From assembly GCF_900105655.1 (NCBI RefSeq), contig NZ_LT629787.1:496001-560000 (forward strand): 64,000 nt of DNA, in the 5' to 3' direction. The notes beneath the pieces are model-generated. The model did not search any database, was not told the DNA's origin, and saw only the letters and a program-made list of their open reading frames with translations. This document shows positions 16,920 to 27,752 of this stretch, piece by piece. The position numbers were made by a program, and so were the translations under genes. This DNA comes from Halopseudomonas salegens (GTDB taxonomy: Bacteria; Pseudomonadota; Gammaproteobacteria; Pseudomonadales; Pseudomonadaceae). The stretch's first letter is position 1; the number at the start of each line of letters is the position of its first letter.

Positions 16920-17788
16920 ATGAGTGATAACACCTACCAGCCGCCCAGAGTCTGGACCTGGGAGCCGGGGAGCGGCGGCAAGTTTGCCAACATCAACCGG
17001 CCCATTGCCGGCGCCACCCACGAGCAGGAGTTGCCGGTCGGTGAGCACCCATTGCAGCTGTATTCTCTGGCTACCCCGAACGGCGTGAAGGTCACCATCC
17101 TGCTCGAAGAACTGCTTGAGCGGGGCTACACCGAAGCAGAATATGACGCTCATCTGATCAAGATCATGGAAGGTGAGCAGTTTGGCAGCGGTTTTGTCGG
17201 GATAAATCCCAATTCAAAAATCCCGGCCTTGCTGGATATCAGCGTTGACCCACCGCAGCGCGTGTTCGAGTCCGGAGCCATTCTGCTGTATCTGGCGGAG
17301 AAGTTCGGCGCCTTTTTGCCAAAAGATCACCGTGGGCGGACCGAATGTCTGTCCTGGTTGTTCTGGCAGATGAGTAGTGGGCCAATTCTGGGGGGGGGTT
17401 TGGCCATTTCTACGCTTATGCGCCGGAAAAATATGAGTACCCGATCAACCGTTACACCATGGAGGTGAAGCGGCAGCTGGATGTGCTCGACCGCCACCTG
17501 GCCGAACATGATTACATGGCGGGCAGTGAATACAGTATTGCCGATATGGCGATCTGGCCGTGGTATGGCGCACTGGTCACCAACAAGGTCTATGAGGCCG
17601 CCGAGTTTCTCGATGCCGCCAGCTATGTCCATTTGCAGCGGTGGACTCATATGATTGCCGAGCGGCCGGCGGTACAGCGAGGGCGTATGGTCAATCGCAC
17701 CTGGGGCAAACCGGAAGAGCAGTTGCCCGAGCGTCACCATGCCAGCGATTTTCGCCTGCGCACCCAGGACAAGCTGGATCAGAAGTAA
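16920..17788 (+). pseudogene. yghU: YghU-type glutathione S-transferase, frameshifted at a G9 run
   Basis: The protein matches E. coli YghU (disulfide-bond reductase of the nu-class GST family) from MSDNTYQPPRVWTWEPGSGG through LSWLFWQM and then shifts frame. Nine consecutive G (17390-17398) follow the codons of SSGPIL. One more G would give LGGGFGHFYAYAP and join the downstream frame, which continues through YTMEVKRQLDVLDRHL to a normal C-terminus at 17788. As read, the first frame stops at about 17468, losing most of the helical domain. This is either a true frameshift, a slippage-prone on/off tract, or a base-calling error. ATG 16920 follows AAAGGA. The intact protein would be about 289 residues. 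Confidence 0.85.
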
Positions 17789-17897
17789 GCTGCAAAGTGG
17801 CATCATGGCCGGCACGGGGTATGGCGGCCGGGTCTGCCCGCGTTTATGCTGGCAGGCCTGATTCATTACCTGCCTGTCGGGCAGAAAGGATGCCTGC

Positions 17898-19034
17898 GTG
17901 ATAAATGATAACCCCGTGCATGAACTCTTCGGCATGCCGCATTCGCTGTATACCGGGATTGCCCGGTCCTACTTGCGTACTCAGGGTATTGCCTACCGTG
18001 AACTGGGAACTCGCCACCCGAGCTTTGCCAGTGAAATATTGCCGGTTACGCGACGCAGCATCATTCCGGTGCTGCGCACCATCGACGGCGAGATCATTCA
18101 GGATAGCCTGGATATCATTGATCATTTCGAAGTACTTGGAGTGCCGTACTCGGCTTATCCGCAGGGCCCCCTGCAGCGCATTCTGGCCATTGTCTTGCAG
18201 TACTACGGCTGCCAGAGCATGTTGCGCCATGCCATGCATTATCGCTGGTCATTTCTGGATCAGCAGGAAGCCTTTATTCGTCATGCTTTCGCCAGCGCAT
18301 TGGGGGCGGAGCTGGCAGAAGATGTGATGCAGCGCATGCAATCCTACCTGCCGGGTCTGGGTGTGACGCCGGAGACAGCGCCGCTGATCGAGGCGTCCTA
18401 CCATGATCTGCTGCAATTGCTGAATGCCCATCTGGCCCAACATCCCTATCTGCTGGGTGGTCGCCCGTCGATTGCCGACTATGGGCTGATAGGCCCGTTG
18501 TATGCACACCTGGGCCGCGATCCGGTACCGGCCGGGATCATGAAAACAACGGCGCCCTGGGTCTATCGCTGGGTGGAACGCATGCTGGCGCCAGGTCTGG
18601 ATGTTGTCGAGTTTGCTGATTACGGGACTGATTTCATCGCTGATGATGCGATTCCGGATACGCTGGCACCGCTTCTGGCTCATGTCGCTGCAGACATATT
18701 TCCTGAGCTGACCGACAAGCTGGCCTTTATGGATGCCTGGGTAGCTGAAAAGCAGCCTGCGGATGGCCAACCGGTTGGCGCCAAGCCGCATCAGCGGCAC
18801 ATTGGACAGGTGCAGACACAGTTTCGTGGGCTGCCGATTCAAGCCGGGGTTGAGCCTTACTTGCTGTATCTGTTGCAGCGTGCCGGCGACGTGTTGCATC
18901 GCCTGCCGCCTGTTGAGCAGGAAAGGGTGCACGCAGCTCTGGAAGGTTACGGATTGCTGGCTGCCGTGCCGGCCCCACGAGATTATCGCGTTGGCCGGGC
19001 AGGGCAGCTGGAAGTCTGGCAGACGGTGTCTTAG
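17898..19034 (+). CDS. GST-like protein, extended
   Basis: A 378-residue protein with a thioredoxin-like GST N-terminal domain ([20 protein letters not shown] at about 6-25; [21 protein letters not shown], the cis-Pro and glutathione-gamma-glutamyl segment) and a long helical C-terminal part containing [20 protein letters not shown], the N-capping-box region of GSTs. It is about 150 residues longer than a standard GST, the extra being C-terminal. Translation starts at GTG 17898 with AGGA seven bases upstream. It stands 109 bp after the frameshifted yghU gene and overlaps the convergent trmA stop by 4 bp. The substrate is unknown. Confidence 0.75.
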   Translation: MINDNPVHELFGMPHSLYTGIARSYLRTQGIAYRELGTRHPSFASEILPVTRRSIIPVLRTIDGEIIQDSLDIIDHFEVLGVPYSAYPQGPLQRILAIVLQYYGCQSMLRHAMHYRWSFLDQQEAFIRHAFASALGAELAEDVMQRMQSYLPGLGVTPETAPLIEASYHDLLQLLNAHLAQHPYLLGGRPSIADYGLIGPLYAHLGRDPVPAGIMKTTAPWVYRWVERMLAPGLDVVEFADYGTDFIADDAIPDTLAPLLAHVAADIFPELTDKLAFMDAWVAEKQPADGQPVGAKPHQRHIGQVQTQFRGLPIQAGVEPYLLYLLQRAGDVLHRLPPVEQERVHAALEGYGLLAAVPAPRDYRVGRAGQLEVWQTVS

Positions 19035-20116
19035 CGGCGCTCCAGCAGTACGCCGGACTCCATATGATGGGTGTAGGGGAACTGGTCGAACAGGGCGCAG
19101 CGCACCAGGCGGTGGGTGGTGTTCAGTTCGGTCAGGTTGGCGGCCAGGGTTTCCGGGTTGCAGGAGATATACAGGATGCGGTCATAGCCCTTGACCAGCT
19201 CCAGCGTGGCGGGGTCTAGGCCGGCGCGCGGCGGGTCGACAAAGACGGTGGAAAAATCAAAGCCGTCCAGGTCAATGCCCTGCAAACGGCGGAATTCACG
19301 CACGCCAGTCAGCGCCTGAGTGACTTCCTCACTGGCCAGTCGCACCAGGGTGACGTTGTCCACGCCGTTGTGGGCCAGGTTATCCAGCGCGGCATACACC
19401 GAGCGTTTCGCCAGCTCGGTCGCCAGTACCCGGCGGAAGCGGGTCGACAGGGGCAGGGTGAAGTTGCCATTGCCGCAATACAGCTCCAGCAGATCGCGTT
19501 GATCATGCCCGGCAGCGTCCAGTGCCCAGCCCAGCATTTTCTGGTTGACTGCGCCGTTGGGTTGGGTAAAGCCGCCTTCGATCTGCTGGTAGTGCCAGTC
19601 ACGGCCATCGACCTGCAGGCACTCGGTAATGTAATCCTTGTCCAGTACCCGTTTGCGGCCACGACTGCGGCCGATCAGCTGAATATCCAGCCGGGCTGCC
19701 AGTTCGCGCGCCGGCGCGTCCCAGTTTTCATCCAGTGGCCGGTGATAGCAGAGGGTGACCAGGGCTTCTCCGGACAGAGTGGTAAGAAACTCGACCTGAA
19801 AAAGCTTGCGCCCGAGGACGGGGTCGGCCTTGCAGGCTTCCAGCAAGGGGCCCATCAGTTGATTGATACGCTGGCTGGCAATCGGCAGCTGGGTCAACAG
19901 AATGGGCTGGCGTTTGTCACCGCGTTCGAACATGGCGTAATGCGGGGTGCCGTTTTCATACCAGAGGCGAAATTCGGCGCGTAAACGAAAGTGCTCCGGC
20001 GGTGAATCAAACACCTCGGGCTCTGGCGCGGCAAAGGGTTGCAGCAGCTCGATCAGGCGCTGGCGCTTGGCCTCGAGCTGGGCGGCATATTGGTTGGGGT
20101 CGAATGCAGTACTCAT
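19031..20116 (-). CDS. trmA: tRNA (uracil-54-C5)-methyltransferase
   Basis: TrmA uses S-adenosylmethionine to make ribothymidine at position 54 of the T-loop of nearly all tRNAs. The 361-residue product has the family RNA-binding N-terminal half ([16 protein letters not shown]) and a Rossmann methyltransferase half with [15 protein letters not shown] (SAM loop), [12 protein letters not shown] and the catalytic-Cys motif [12 protein letters not shown]. Length matches E. coli (366). The start ATG at 20116 overlaps the stop of the upstream permease gene as ATGA, so translation is probably coupled. Confidence 0.93.
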   Translation of the reverse strand: MSTAFDPNQYAAQLEAKRQRLIELLQPFAAPEPEVFDSPPEHFRLRAEFRLWYENGTPHYAMFERGDKRQPILLTQLPIASQRINQLMGPLLEACKADPVLGRKLFQVEFLTTLSGEALVTLCYHRPLDENWDAPARELAARLDIQLIGRSRGRKRVLDKDYITECLQVDGRDWHYQQIEGGFTQPNGAVNQKMLGWALDAAGHDQRDLLELYCGNGNFTLPLSTRFRRVLATELAKRSVYAALDNLAHNGVDNVTLVRLASEEVTQALTGVREFRRLQGIDLDGFDFSTVFVDPPRAGLDPATLELVKGYDRILYISCNPETLAANLTELNTTHRLVRCALFDQFPYTHHMESGVLLERR

Positions 20117-21408
20117 CAGTTGAAGAACGCCAGTTTGATGATAAACAGGGCCGACAGCGCGTACAGGCTGGGGTTGAGTTCGCGCCAACGCCCGGACAGC
20201 AGCTTGATCGCGGTCCAGGTAATAAAGCCGATGGCGATCCCGTGGGCAATCGAGAAGGTCAGCGGCATCATGATGGCGGTGACGACCACAGGTGCGGCTT
20301 CGGTCAGGTCTTCCCAGTTCACCTGTACCAGGCCGCCGGTCATCAGCACGGCCACAAACAAGAGCGCCGGTGCGGTGGCGAAAGCGGGTACTGCCGTGGC
20401 CAGCGGTGACAGGAACAGGCACAGCAGAAAGAGTATGGCCACCACGCAGGCGGTCAGGCCGGTGCGCCCGCCAGCAGCGGTGCCGGCGGCGGATTCAATG
20501 TAGCTGGTTGTGGTCGAGGTGCCCATCAGCGAGCCGGCCATGGTCGCTGTGCTGTCAGCCATCAGGGCGCGACCGAGGCGTGGCATGCGGCCGTTCTCAT
20601 CCAGCAGGTTGGCGCGCTGGGCAACGCCGATCAGGGTGCCCGAGGTATCGAACAGGTCGACAAACAGAAAAGCAAACACCACGCTGAGCAGGCCGATTTC
20701 AAAAGCCCCGCGCAAATCCAGTTGCAAAAAAGTGGGTGCCAGGCTGGGTGGCGCCGAGACTACACCCGTAGCCTGACTCAGTCCCAGCAGCAGGCTGATG
20801 GCGGTGACCACCAGAATGCCGATCATGACCGCGCCGGTGACGCGTTTGAAGGCCAGTGCCACGATCAGCACAAAGCCCAGTGCAGCCAGAATGGGTGCGG
20901 GCTGGGTCATATCACCCAGGCCGACCATGGTGGCATCGTGGGGCACGACAATACCGGCGTTTTTCAGCGCGATCAGCGCGAGAAACAGGCCGATACCGGC
21001 GGCAATGGCCGAGCGCAAGGGCATGGGGATACTGTTGATGATCCACTCGCGGATCTTGAACACGCTGAGCAGGAAAAACAGAAAGCCGGAGAGAAAGACG
21101 GCGCCCAGCGCGACTTCCCAGCTGTAACCCATGGAGCCTACGACGGTGTAGCTGAAGAAGGCATTCAGCCCCATGCCCGGGGCCAGGGCAATCGGGTAGT
21201 TGGCCCACAGCCCCATGATCAGGGTACCCAGTGCGGCGGCCAGGCAGGTGGCGACAAAGGCGGCGCCTGGATCAATGCCGGCATCGGCCATCATCGCCGG
21301 GTTGACGAAGATGATATAGGCCATGGTCAGGAAGGTGGTCAGGCCGGCAATGATCTCGGTCTTGATGTTGGTGCCGTTCGCGCTGAGTTGAAAAAGTCGT
21401 TCCAGCAT
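20116..21408 (-). CDS. NCS2/AzgA-type purine (guanine/hypoxanthine) permease
   Basis: A 430-residue inner-membrane transporter with about 12 to 14 hydrophobic segments. The N-terminal [20 protein letters not shown] and [12 protein letters not shown] motifs, [15 protein letters not shown] and the [20 protein letters not shown] motif match the AzgA-like (PbuG/GhxP) branch of NCS2 transporters, which carry guanine or hypoxanthine with protons. The start at 21408 is set by the family N-terminus; in-frame codons upstream (to 21525) add a non-conserved stretch. It is followed immediately by trmA. Exact purine specificity cannot be told. Confidence 0.88.
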   Translation of the reverse strand: MLERLFQLSANGTNIKTEIIAGLTTFLTMAYIIFVNPAMMADAGIDPGAAFVATCLAAALGTLIMGLWANYPIALAPGMGLNAFFSYTVVGSMGYSWEVALGAVFLSGFLFFLLSVFKIREWIINSIPMPLRSAIAAGIGLFLALIALKNAGIVVPHDATMVGLGDMTQPAPILAALGFVLIVALAFKRVTGAVMIGILVVTAISLLLGLSQATGVVSAPPSLAPTFLQLDLRGAFEIGLLSVVFAFLFVDLFDTSGTLIGVAQRANLLDENGRMPRLGRALMADSTATMAGSLMGTSTTTSYIESAAGTAAGGRTGLTACVVAILFLLCLFLSPLATAVPAFATAPALLFVAVLMTGGLVQVNWEDLTEAAPVVVTAIMMPLTFSIAHGIAIGFITWTAIKLLSGRWRELNPSLYALSALFIIKLAFFN

Positions 21409-21568
21409 CGGGATAGCCTGCGGCAAATGGGAGGGGAAAACCGGCGATTTTAACGCAAAATGCCGCTCGAAGGGGAGTGTGTTGCGGTTTTTGTCGTGCG
21501 CCGGGGTGGGCAAACGCGGCCGCACTGTGGCAGGCTTGTTGACCTATTTTCCCAGGAGGCCTTGCCTT

Positions 21569-22177
21569 ATGAGCTTTGAAACCGAATCCCAGCGCGTCAG
21601 TTACGGCATTGGCCGTCAGATGGGCGACCAGCTGGCCAGCAGCAATATTCCCGATCTGGATCTTGATGGTGTTGCTGCCGGCCTGCGCGATGCCTTCAAT
21701 CAGTTGCCCAGCCAGGTGGCTGAAGCTGACTTGCAAGCGGCTTTCCAGAGCTTGCAGGCAAAAATGCAGGCGCAGGCTGATCAGGCAGCCGGCGCCATGC
21801 GTCAGGCAGGCGAAGAATTTCTTGCCGAAAACGCCAAGCGTGAGGGTGTGGTCACCCTGGCTTCCGGGTTGCAGTACGAAGTGATCAATGCCGGTACCGG
21901 CGCCACGCCGAGTGCCAGCTCCACGGTACAGACGCATTATGAAGGCACGCTGATCAACGGTGACGTATTTGATTCTTCCTACAAGCGTGGCCAACCGGCT
22001 GAGTTCCCGGTAGGTGGCGTAATCGCTGGCTGGACAGAGGCACTGCAGTTGATGCAGGAAGGGGCCAAGTGGCGTCTGTTTATCCCGTCCGATCTGGCCT
22101 ATGGCGAGCGGGCTGCCGGCAGTATTCCGCCGCACAGCACCCTGGTGTTTGATATCGAGCTGCTCAAGGTCCTCTGA
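21569..22177 (+). CDS. fklB: FKBP-type peptidyl-prolyl isomerase (FklB-like)
   Basis: A 202-residue cytoplasmic FKBP-type prolyl isomerase; FklB of E. coli is 206 residues. The N-terminal helical dimerisation half starts MSFETESQRVSYGIGRQMGD, and the C-terminal FKBP domain contains VQTHYEGTLINGDVFDSSY, FPVGGVIAGWTEAL and the end motif PHSTLVFDIELLKVL. ATG 21569 has a good AGGAGG (21554-21559). No signal peptide is seen. It is divergent from the purine permease. Confidence 0.9.
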   Translation: MSFETESQRVSYGIGRQMGDQLASSNIPDLDLDGVAAGLRDAFNQLPSQVAEADLQAAFQSLQAKMQAQADQAAGAMRQAGEEFLAENAKREGVVTLASGLQYEVINAGTGATPSASSTVQTHYEGTLINGDVFDSSYKRGQPAEFPVGGVIAGWTEALQLMQEGAKWRLFIPSDLAYGERAAGSIPPHSTLVFDIELLKVL

Positions 22178-22298
22178 ATCCGGCTTGAGCGATATCCCTG
22201 CACTCCGCCCTGCGGCGGGGTGCAGGCGTCTTCTGATTCTTGACAGCGCGAGGCCTGCCACCTAGCATGCCGCCAACCTTTCTGAAAATGTGCTGTCA

Positions 22299-23267
22299 AT
22301 GTCCACCCTGCCTTTCTATGCTCCTGTTAGCGATGACTTTGAAGCCGTCAACGCACTGATTCTGCGGCAATTGCACTCGCGGGTGCCTTTGGTCGAAAAA
22401 ATCGGCGAATACATCATCAGTGCCGGTGGCAAACGCCTGCGCCCGCTGGTGGTCTTGCTGGCTGCGCGGGCCTGTGGTGAAGAAACCGGTCGACAGCACA
22501 GTCTGGCAGCGATCATCGAATTCCTGCATACCGCGACCCTGCTGCACGATGATGTGGTGGATACCTCCGACATGCGACGTGGCCGCTCTACCGCCAATGC
22601 CCTGTGGGGTAACGCGCCCAGTGTGCTGGTGGGTGATTTTCTTTACTCGCGTTCATTCGAGATGATGGTGGCGCTGGGGTCGATGGGTGTGATGCAGATT
22701 CTGTCGCGGGCAACCAATGTGATCGCCGAAGGTGAAGTGCTGCAGCTGTCCAAGGTGCGTGATGCGAGCACGGATGAGGCAACCTATATGGAAGTCATCC
22801 GCAGCAAGACAGCCATGCTGTTTGAGGCCTCCAGCCATAGTGCGGCGGTGCTCGCCGGTGCTGCCGATCCGGTCGCCGAGGCGCTGCGCGTCTATGGTGA
22901 TGCCCTCGGGGTGGCCTTCCAGTTGATTGATGACGTGCTGGATTATCGCGGCGATGCCGATGCCATGGGCAAGAATGTGGGTGATGACCTGGCCGAAGGC
23001 AAGCCGACCCTGCCGCTGATCTATACCATGCGCGAAGGCACTGCCGAGCAGGCGCAACTGGTGCGCACCGCAATCCAGAAGGGTGGCAGCGAGCAGATCG
23101 TTGCGGTCCAGGCCGCGGTCAGGGACTCGGGTGCGCTGGACTACACCGAAGGGTTGGCGCGTGAGCAGGTCGAGCGGGCAATTGCTGCGCTGGATGTGCT
23201 GCCGGTGTCGCCCTATCGCGAGGCCCTGGAGCAATTGGCCCGTTTTGCCATTGAGCGTCAGTACTGA
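22299..23267 (+). CDS. ispB: Polyprenyl (octaprenyl/nonaprenyl) diphosphate synthase
   Basis: IspB extends farnesyl diphosphate to the long all-trans side chain of ubiquinone. The 322-residue product has both Asp-rich motifs: LLHDDVVDTSDMRRG (first) and FQLIDDVLDYRGD (second), plus GGKRLRPLVVLLAAR near the start. It matches E. coli IspB along its length (321). ATG 22299 is preferred; GTG 22290 in frame would add three residues. It lies upstream of rplU in the same direction, whereas in E. coli the two are divergent. Confidence 0.9.
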   Translation: MSTLPFYAPVSDDFEAVNALILRQLHSRVPLVEKIGEYIISAGGKRLRPLVVLLAARACGEETGRQHSLAAIIEFLHTATLLHDDVVDTSDMRRGRSTANALWGNAPSVLVGDFLYSRSFEMMVALGSMGVMQILSRATNVIAEGEVLQLSKVRDASTDEATYMEVIRSKTAMLFEASSHSAAVLAGAADPVAEALRVYGDALGVAFQLIDDVLDYRGDADAMGKNVGDDLAEGKPTLPLIYTMREGTAEQAQLVRTAIQKGGSEQIVAVQAAVRDSGALDYTEGLAREQVERAIAALDVLPVSPYREALEQLARFAIERQY

Positions 23268-23289
23268 GCGGCTTTTGCCGCTTTTACGC

Positions 23290-23318
23290 TTGCGTCAGCG
23301 GTCGTGAAAGGCTAGAAT
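23290..23318 (+). promoter_or_regulatory. Probable sigma70 promoter of rplU-rpmA
   Basis: TTGCGT (23290-23295) and TAGAAT (23313-23318) are separated by 17 bases, about 145 bp before the rplU start. The -10 fit is good; the -35 fit is moderate. A long leader of about 140 bases follows, in which no other gene is seen. Confidence 0.5.
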
Positions 23319-23462
23319 CCTCGCCCCTGAAAAACCGATTTACAGCATCCCTGTTTTGACAATGGCAAGGTAGGGCCCGATGGGCGGGTTCACTTGCAGC
23401 CATGCCGGCCACTAAATATTATACCCAAGCGCCGGGTGAGCAGGATTACGGAGAAAGCAAAC

Positions 23463-23774
23463 ATGTACGCAGTGATTGTTACCGGTGGCAAGCAGTACAA
23501 GGTCGCTGAAGGTGAATACCTTCGCGTAGAGAAACTGGAAGCCGAAACCGGTTCCAGCATTGAATTCGATAAAGTGCTGCTGGTTGGCAACGGCGATGAC
23601 ATCAAGATCGGTGTTCCGGTTGTCGATGGCGCCAAAGTTACTGCCGAAGTGACCGAGCACGGTCGCGGCGACAAGGTCCGCATCATCAAGTTCCGTCGTC
23701 GCAAGCACCACATGAAGCGTCAGGGCCACCGTCAGTGGTTCACCGAAATCAAGATTACCGGCATTTCAGCCTAA
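23463..23774 (+). CDS. rplU: 50S ribosomal protein L21
   Basis: L21 is a 103-residue protein of the large ribosomal subunit that binds 23S rRNA. The start [19 protein letters not shown] and the basic C-terminus with [14 protein letters not shown] are diagnostic. GGAG upstream supports ATG 23463; the longer frame to 23394 is not conserved. It is followed by rpmA after 23 bases and forms the usual rplU-rpmA operon. Confidence 0.98.
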   Translation: MYAVIVTGGKQYKVAEGEYLRVEKLEAETGSSIEFDKVLLVGNGDDIKIGVPVVDGAKVTAEVTEHGRGDKVRIIKFRRRKHHMKRQGHRQWFTEIKITGISA

Positions 23775-23797
23775 GCCGATTCTGGAGGTACTTACTC

Positions 23798-24055
23798 ATG
23801 GCACACAAAAAAGCAGGCGGTTCCACACGTAACGGCCGCGATTCAGAATCCAAACGCCTTGGTGTGAAAATGTTTGGTGGCCAGGCGGTCAACGCCGGCA
23901 ATATCATCGTTCGTCAGCGTGGCACTCAGTTCCACCCCGGCAAGAATGTTGGTATCGGCAAGGATCACACCTTGTTTGCCAAGGCAGAAGGCGTGATCAA
24001 GTTTGAAGTCAAGGGCAAGTTCGGTCGCCGCTACGTGAACATCGTAGCCGCCTAA
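23798..24055 (+). CDS. rpmA: 50S ribosomal protein L27
   Basis: L27 is an 85-residue protein whose N-terminal tail reaches the peptidyl-transferase centre. It begins [20 protein letters not shown] and has the family [19 protein letters not shown] motif. GGAGG precedes ATG 23798. It is followed by a strong terminator, so obg is transcribed separately or by read-through. Confidence 0.98.
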   Translation: MAHKKAGGSTRNGRDSESKRLGVKMFGGQAVNAGNIIVRQRGTQFHPGKNVGIGKDHTLFAKAEGVIKFEVKGKFGRRYVNIVAA

Positions 24056-24070
24056 GCGCCGCCTTGTACG

Positions 24071-24100
24071 AAAAGCCCTGTCATACGACGGGGCTTTTTT
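24071..24100 (+). terminator. Rho-independent terminator after rpmA
   Basis: AAAAGCCCTG (24071-24080) pairs with CGGGGCTTTT (24089-24098) with one G-U pair and an eight-base loop. The stem runs into six consecutive T (24095-24100). It lies 15 bases after the rpmA stop. Confidence 0.88.
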
Positions 24101-24139
24101 GTTTGTGAGTGGTGGGCCTTGGGGCCGATTCGGCGCTAA

Positions 24140-25408
<1,269 letters not shown>

Positions 25409-25458
25409 CCTGTCAGTTACCCTGGCGATGCCGCCGGGGTGCTTTGACGGGTAACTTG

Positions 25459-25485
25459 CCCGGGCAGCCTGTTCGGCTGCCCGGG
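25459..25485. terminator. Hairpin between convergent obg and CorB-type genes
   Basis: CCCGGGCAGCC (25459-25469) and GGCTGCCCGGG (25475-25485) form an 11-bp perfect stem with a five-base loop. It ends next to the stop of the minus-strand gene and could terminate both. No T-run follows in either direction, so confidence is moderate. Confidence 0.5.
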
Positions 25486-26766
25486 TCAGGCTTGCTGGAT
25501 ATGGGCCTTGTCGAGGCTGGTCCAGATGCGCACATTCTTCACCATATTGTCCTTGGTTTGCAGTATTTCCATGCGGTAAGGGCCAATACTCAGGCAAACG
25601 CTGGTTTCCGGAATATGCTCCAGATGTTCTGTGATCAGACCGTTTAGCGTTTTGGGGCCATCTTCGGGCAGCGTCCATTGCAATTGGCGGTTGATGTCGC
25701 GTATCGATGTTGCAGCATCGATGACATAGCTACCATCTTTCTGAGGGTGTACATCTGGGCTCAGCAGCATCATGTCGGTGGTAAATTCGCCAACGATCTC
25801 TTCCAGGATGTCTTCCAGGGTTACCAGGCCGATCACGTCGCCATATTCATCAACCACAATGGCAATTCGCCGCTTCTGCTTCTGAAAGTTGAACAGTTGG
25901 GTATGCAGCGGGGTGCTTTCCGGAATGAAGTAGGGTTCGCGGCATGCGCCGATCAGTGCGTCTCTGGTCAGATTGTCGCGACTCAGCAAGCGGGCAATCG
26001 AGCGCATGTGCACGATGCCGGTAATATGGTTGATGTCACCGCGATACACGGGCAAACGGGTATGGTGGCAGTTGTGCAGTTGAGTGAGAATGCTCGACAT
26101 CTCGTCTTCCAGATCGATACCCACCGCTTCGTTGCGCGGGATCATGATGTCGTTGACGGTGATCTTTTCCAGATCGAGGATGCCCAGCAGCATGCTCTGC
26201 CGGCTGCGGGTTATGCTCAGGCCAGCCTCACGCACAACGGTACGCAGCTCCTCGGTGCTTAACTGGTCGTCACCCTTGTCGGCCGGGTCGACGCCGAGCA
26301 GGCGCAGCAGAACGTTACTGATCACATTGCTCAACCACACCACCGGGTACAAGGCACGTTGCAGGATGATCAGGATCATGCTGGCAGGGAAGGCAATGCG
26401 TTCGGGGCGCAGGGCGGCAAAGGTTTTGGGTGTTATTTCCCCGAAGATCAGGATAACAATGGTCAGCGCGATGGTGGCAATGGCAATGCCCGCGTCACCC
26501 CAGATGCGAACGGCCAGAAGAGTCGCCAGCGAGGCGGCAAGAATGTTGACGATATTGTTGCCGACCAGAATGGTGCCAAGCAGGCGATCAGGGCGCTCAA
26601 GCAGCTTCACGGAGCGCTTGGCGGCACGATGTCCTTCCTTGCTCAGGTGTTTGAGCCGGTAGCGATTCAGGCTCATCATGCTGGTTTCCGAACTGGAAAA
26701 GAAGGCTGACAGCACAATCAGTAGCGCCAGAAAGCCGAGCAGAAAACCCGTAGAAGCTTCGTTCAC
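25486..26766 (-). CDS. CorB/HlyC-type transporter-associated protein (CNNM family)
   Basis: A 426-residue inner-membrane protein. The N-terminal DUF21 membrane domain (residues 1-190) contains SAFFSSSETSMMSLNRYRL and FGEITPKTFAA. Two CBS domains follow (MIPRNEAVGIDL; IAIVVDEYGDVIGLVTLEDIL), then a CorC/HlyC C-terminal domain (DGSYVIDAATSIRDINRQL). This is the YfjD/CorB arrangement linked to Mg2+ or Co2+ efflux. Translation starts at GTG 26766 with GAGG about ten bases upstream. It is followed on the other side by a CcsA-like gene, as in many Pseudomonas ffh regions. Confidence 0.87.
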   Translation of the reverse strand: MNEASTGFLLGFLALLIVLSAFFSSSETSMMSLNRYRLKHLSKEGHRAAKRSVKLLERPDRLLGTILVGNNIVNILAASLATLLAVRIWGDAGIAIATIALTIVILIFGEITPKTFAALRPERIAFPASMILIILQRALYPVVWLSNVISNVLLRLLGVDPADKGDDQLSTEELRTVVREAGLSITRSRQSMLLGILDLEKITVNDIMIPRNEAVGIDLEDEMSSILTQLHNCHHTRLPVYRGDINHITGIVHMRSIARLLSRDNLTRDALIGACREPYFIPESTPLHTQLFNFQKQKRRIAIVVDEYGDVIGLVTLEDILEEIVGEFTTDMMLLSPDVHPQKDGSYVIDAATSIRDINRQLQWTLPEDGPKTLNGLITEHLEHIPETSVCLSIGPYRMEILQTKDNMVKNVRIWTSLDKAHIQQA

Positions 26767-26797
26767 AGCAATGCCTCATTGGCAGTAGAGGTGGACA

Positions 26798-27598
26798 TCA
26801 GAATGGCAGCAGGAATTCGCGGACCAGCTTGCTGCCGAAGTAGGCCAGCATGAGTAACAGGAAGCCGGCCAGTGTCCAGCGGATGGCATTGCTGCCGCGC
26901 CAGCCACGGAAATGCCGGCCCCAGAGCAGAATGCTGAATACCACCCAGGCAAGGCATGAGAGCAGCGTTTTGTGGGCCACTTCCTGTGCCAGCATGCTGT
27001 CGAGAAAGACAAAGCCGGAGATCAGTGCCAGCGTCAGCAGCAGCACACCACAGAGGAGAAACTGGAACAGCAGGCGCTCCATGGTTTGCAGTGGCGGAAA
27101 GGTCCGGATCAGGCGGGTTGGATGCTTGTGCTTGAGCTGGTAGTTCTGCACTGCCAGTAAAACCGCCTGGAAAGCGGCAATGGTGAGAATGCCGTAGGCC
27201 AGGATCGACAGCAATATGTGCACCAGCAAGCCTGGTTGGCCGGCAATCAATGTGGTTGCCTGGTCGCTTTGAAGACTGGCCAACAACACCGTAACCAATG
27301 CCATGGGGTAGAGTCCGAGCAGTAGAGTGGTCACAGGGGCACGCATGCTGGAAACCAGGGTCACGGCAATCACCAGCCAGGCAATCAGTGACGCGGCATT
27401 GAAAAAGCCCAGTGCAAGGCCGTGTGCCGTCAGCAGCTGCAAATACAGGCTGGCGGCATGCGGCAGCAGGGCGATCAGGCCGAGCCCGCGCAACAGGTCA
27501 ACCCTGACTGGCTGACGGTTGCGCAAGCAATGGATATGGTAGAGCAAGCCACTCAAGTAGAGAGCGGCGGCCAACAAGCTGGGAATGAGGGCTGTCAT
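26798..27598 (-). CDS. CcsA/HemX-type cytochrome c assembly-like membrane protein (YpjD family)
   Basis: A 266-residue protein with eight hydrophobic helices. It resembles the YpjD/CcsA family through its spacing of helices and histidines, e.g. LLVHILLSILAYGILTIAAF and KTLLSCLAWVVFSILLWGRH. In Pseudomonas this gene sits beside ffh, divergent to it, as here. Its exact role is not known; CcsA relatives handle haem in cytochrome c maturation. The start at 27598 (MTALIPSLLAAAL) is preferred; an in-frame ATG at 27640 adds non-hydrophobic residues. Confidence 0.8.
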   Translation of the reverse strand: MTALIPSLLAAALYLSGLLYHIHCLRNRQPVRVDLLRGLGLIALLPHAASLYLQLLTAHGLALGFFNAASLIAWLVIAVTLVSSMRAPVTTLLLGLYPMALVTVLLASLQSDQATTLIAGQPGLLVHILLSILAYGILTIAAFQAVLLAVQNYQLKHKHPTRLIRTFPPLQTMERLLFQFLLCGVLLLTLALISGFVFLDSMLAQEVAHKTLLSCLAWVVFSILLWGRHFRGWRGSNAIRWTLAGFLLLMLAYFGSKLVREFLLPF

Positions 27599-27752
27599 AC
27601 GTCCTTGCGCGTTACTGGCAACAAAGTAGCAGTGTGGCACAAGCGCGACGCTGGATAAAGCGTCTCGCTGTTATCCCTGAGGGCATCACGGTATACTTTG
27701 TGGCTGATTCGCTTCCACCCCTGCCGGGTGTCAGAAGCCAAGGAGAGTTGTG

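Noticed and set aside
21272..22261. 329-codon minus-strand frame crossing the purine permease start and fklB
   Set aside because: It overlaps two well-supported genes and lacks any domain.
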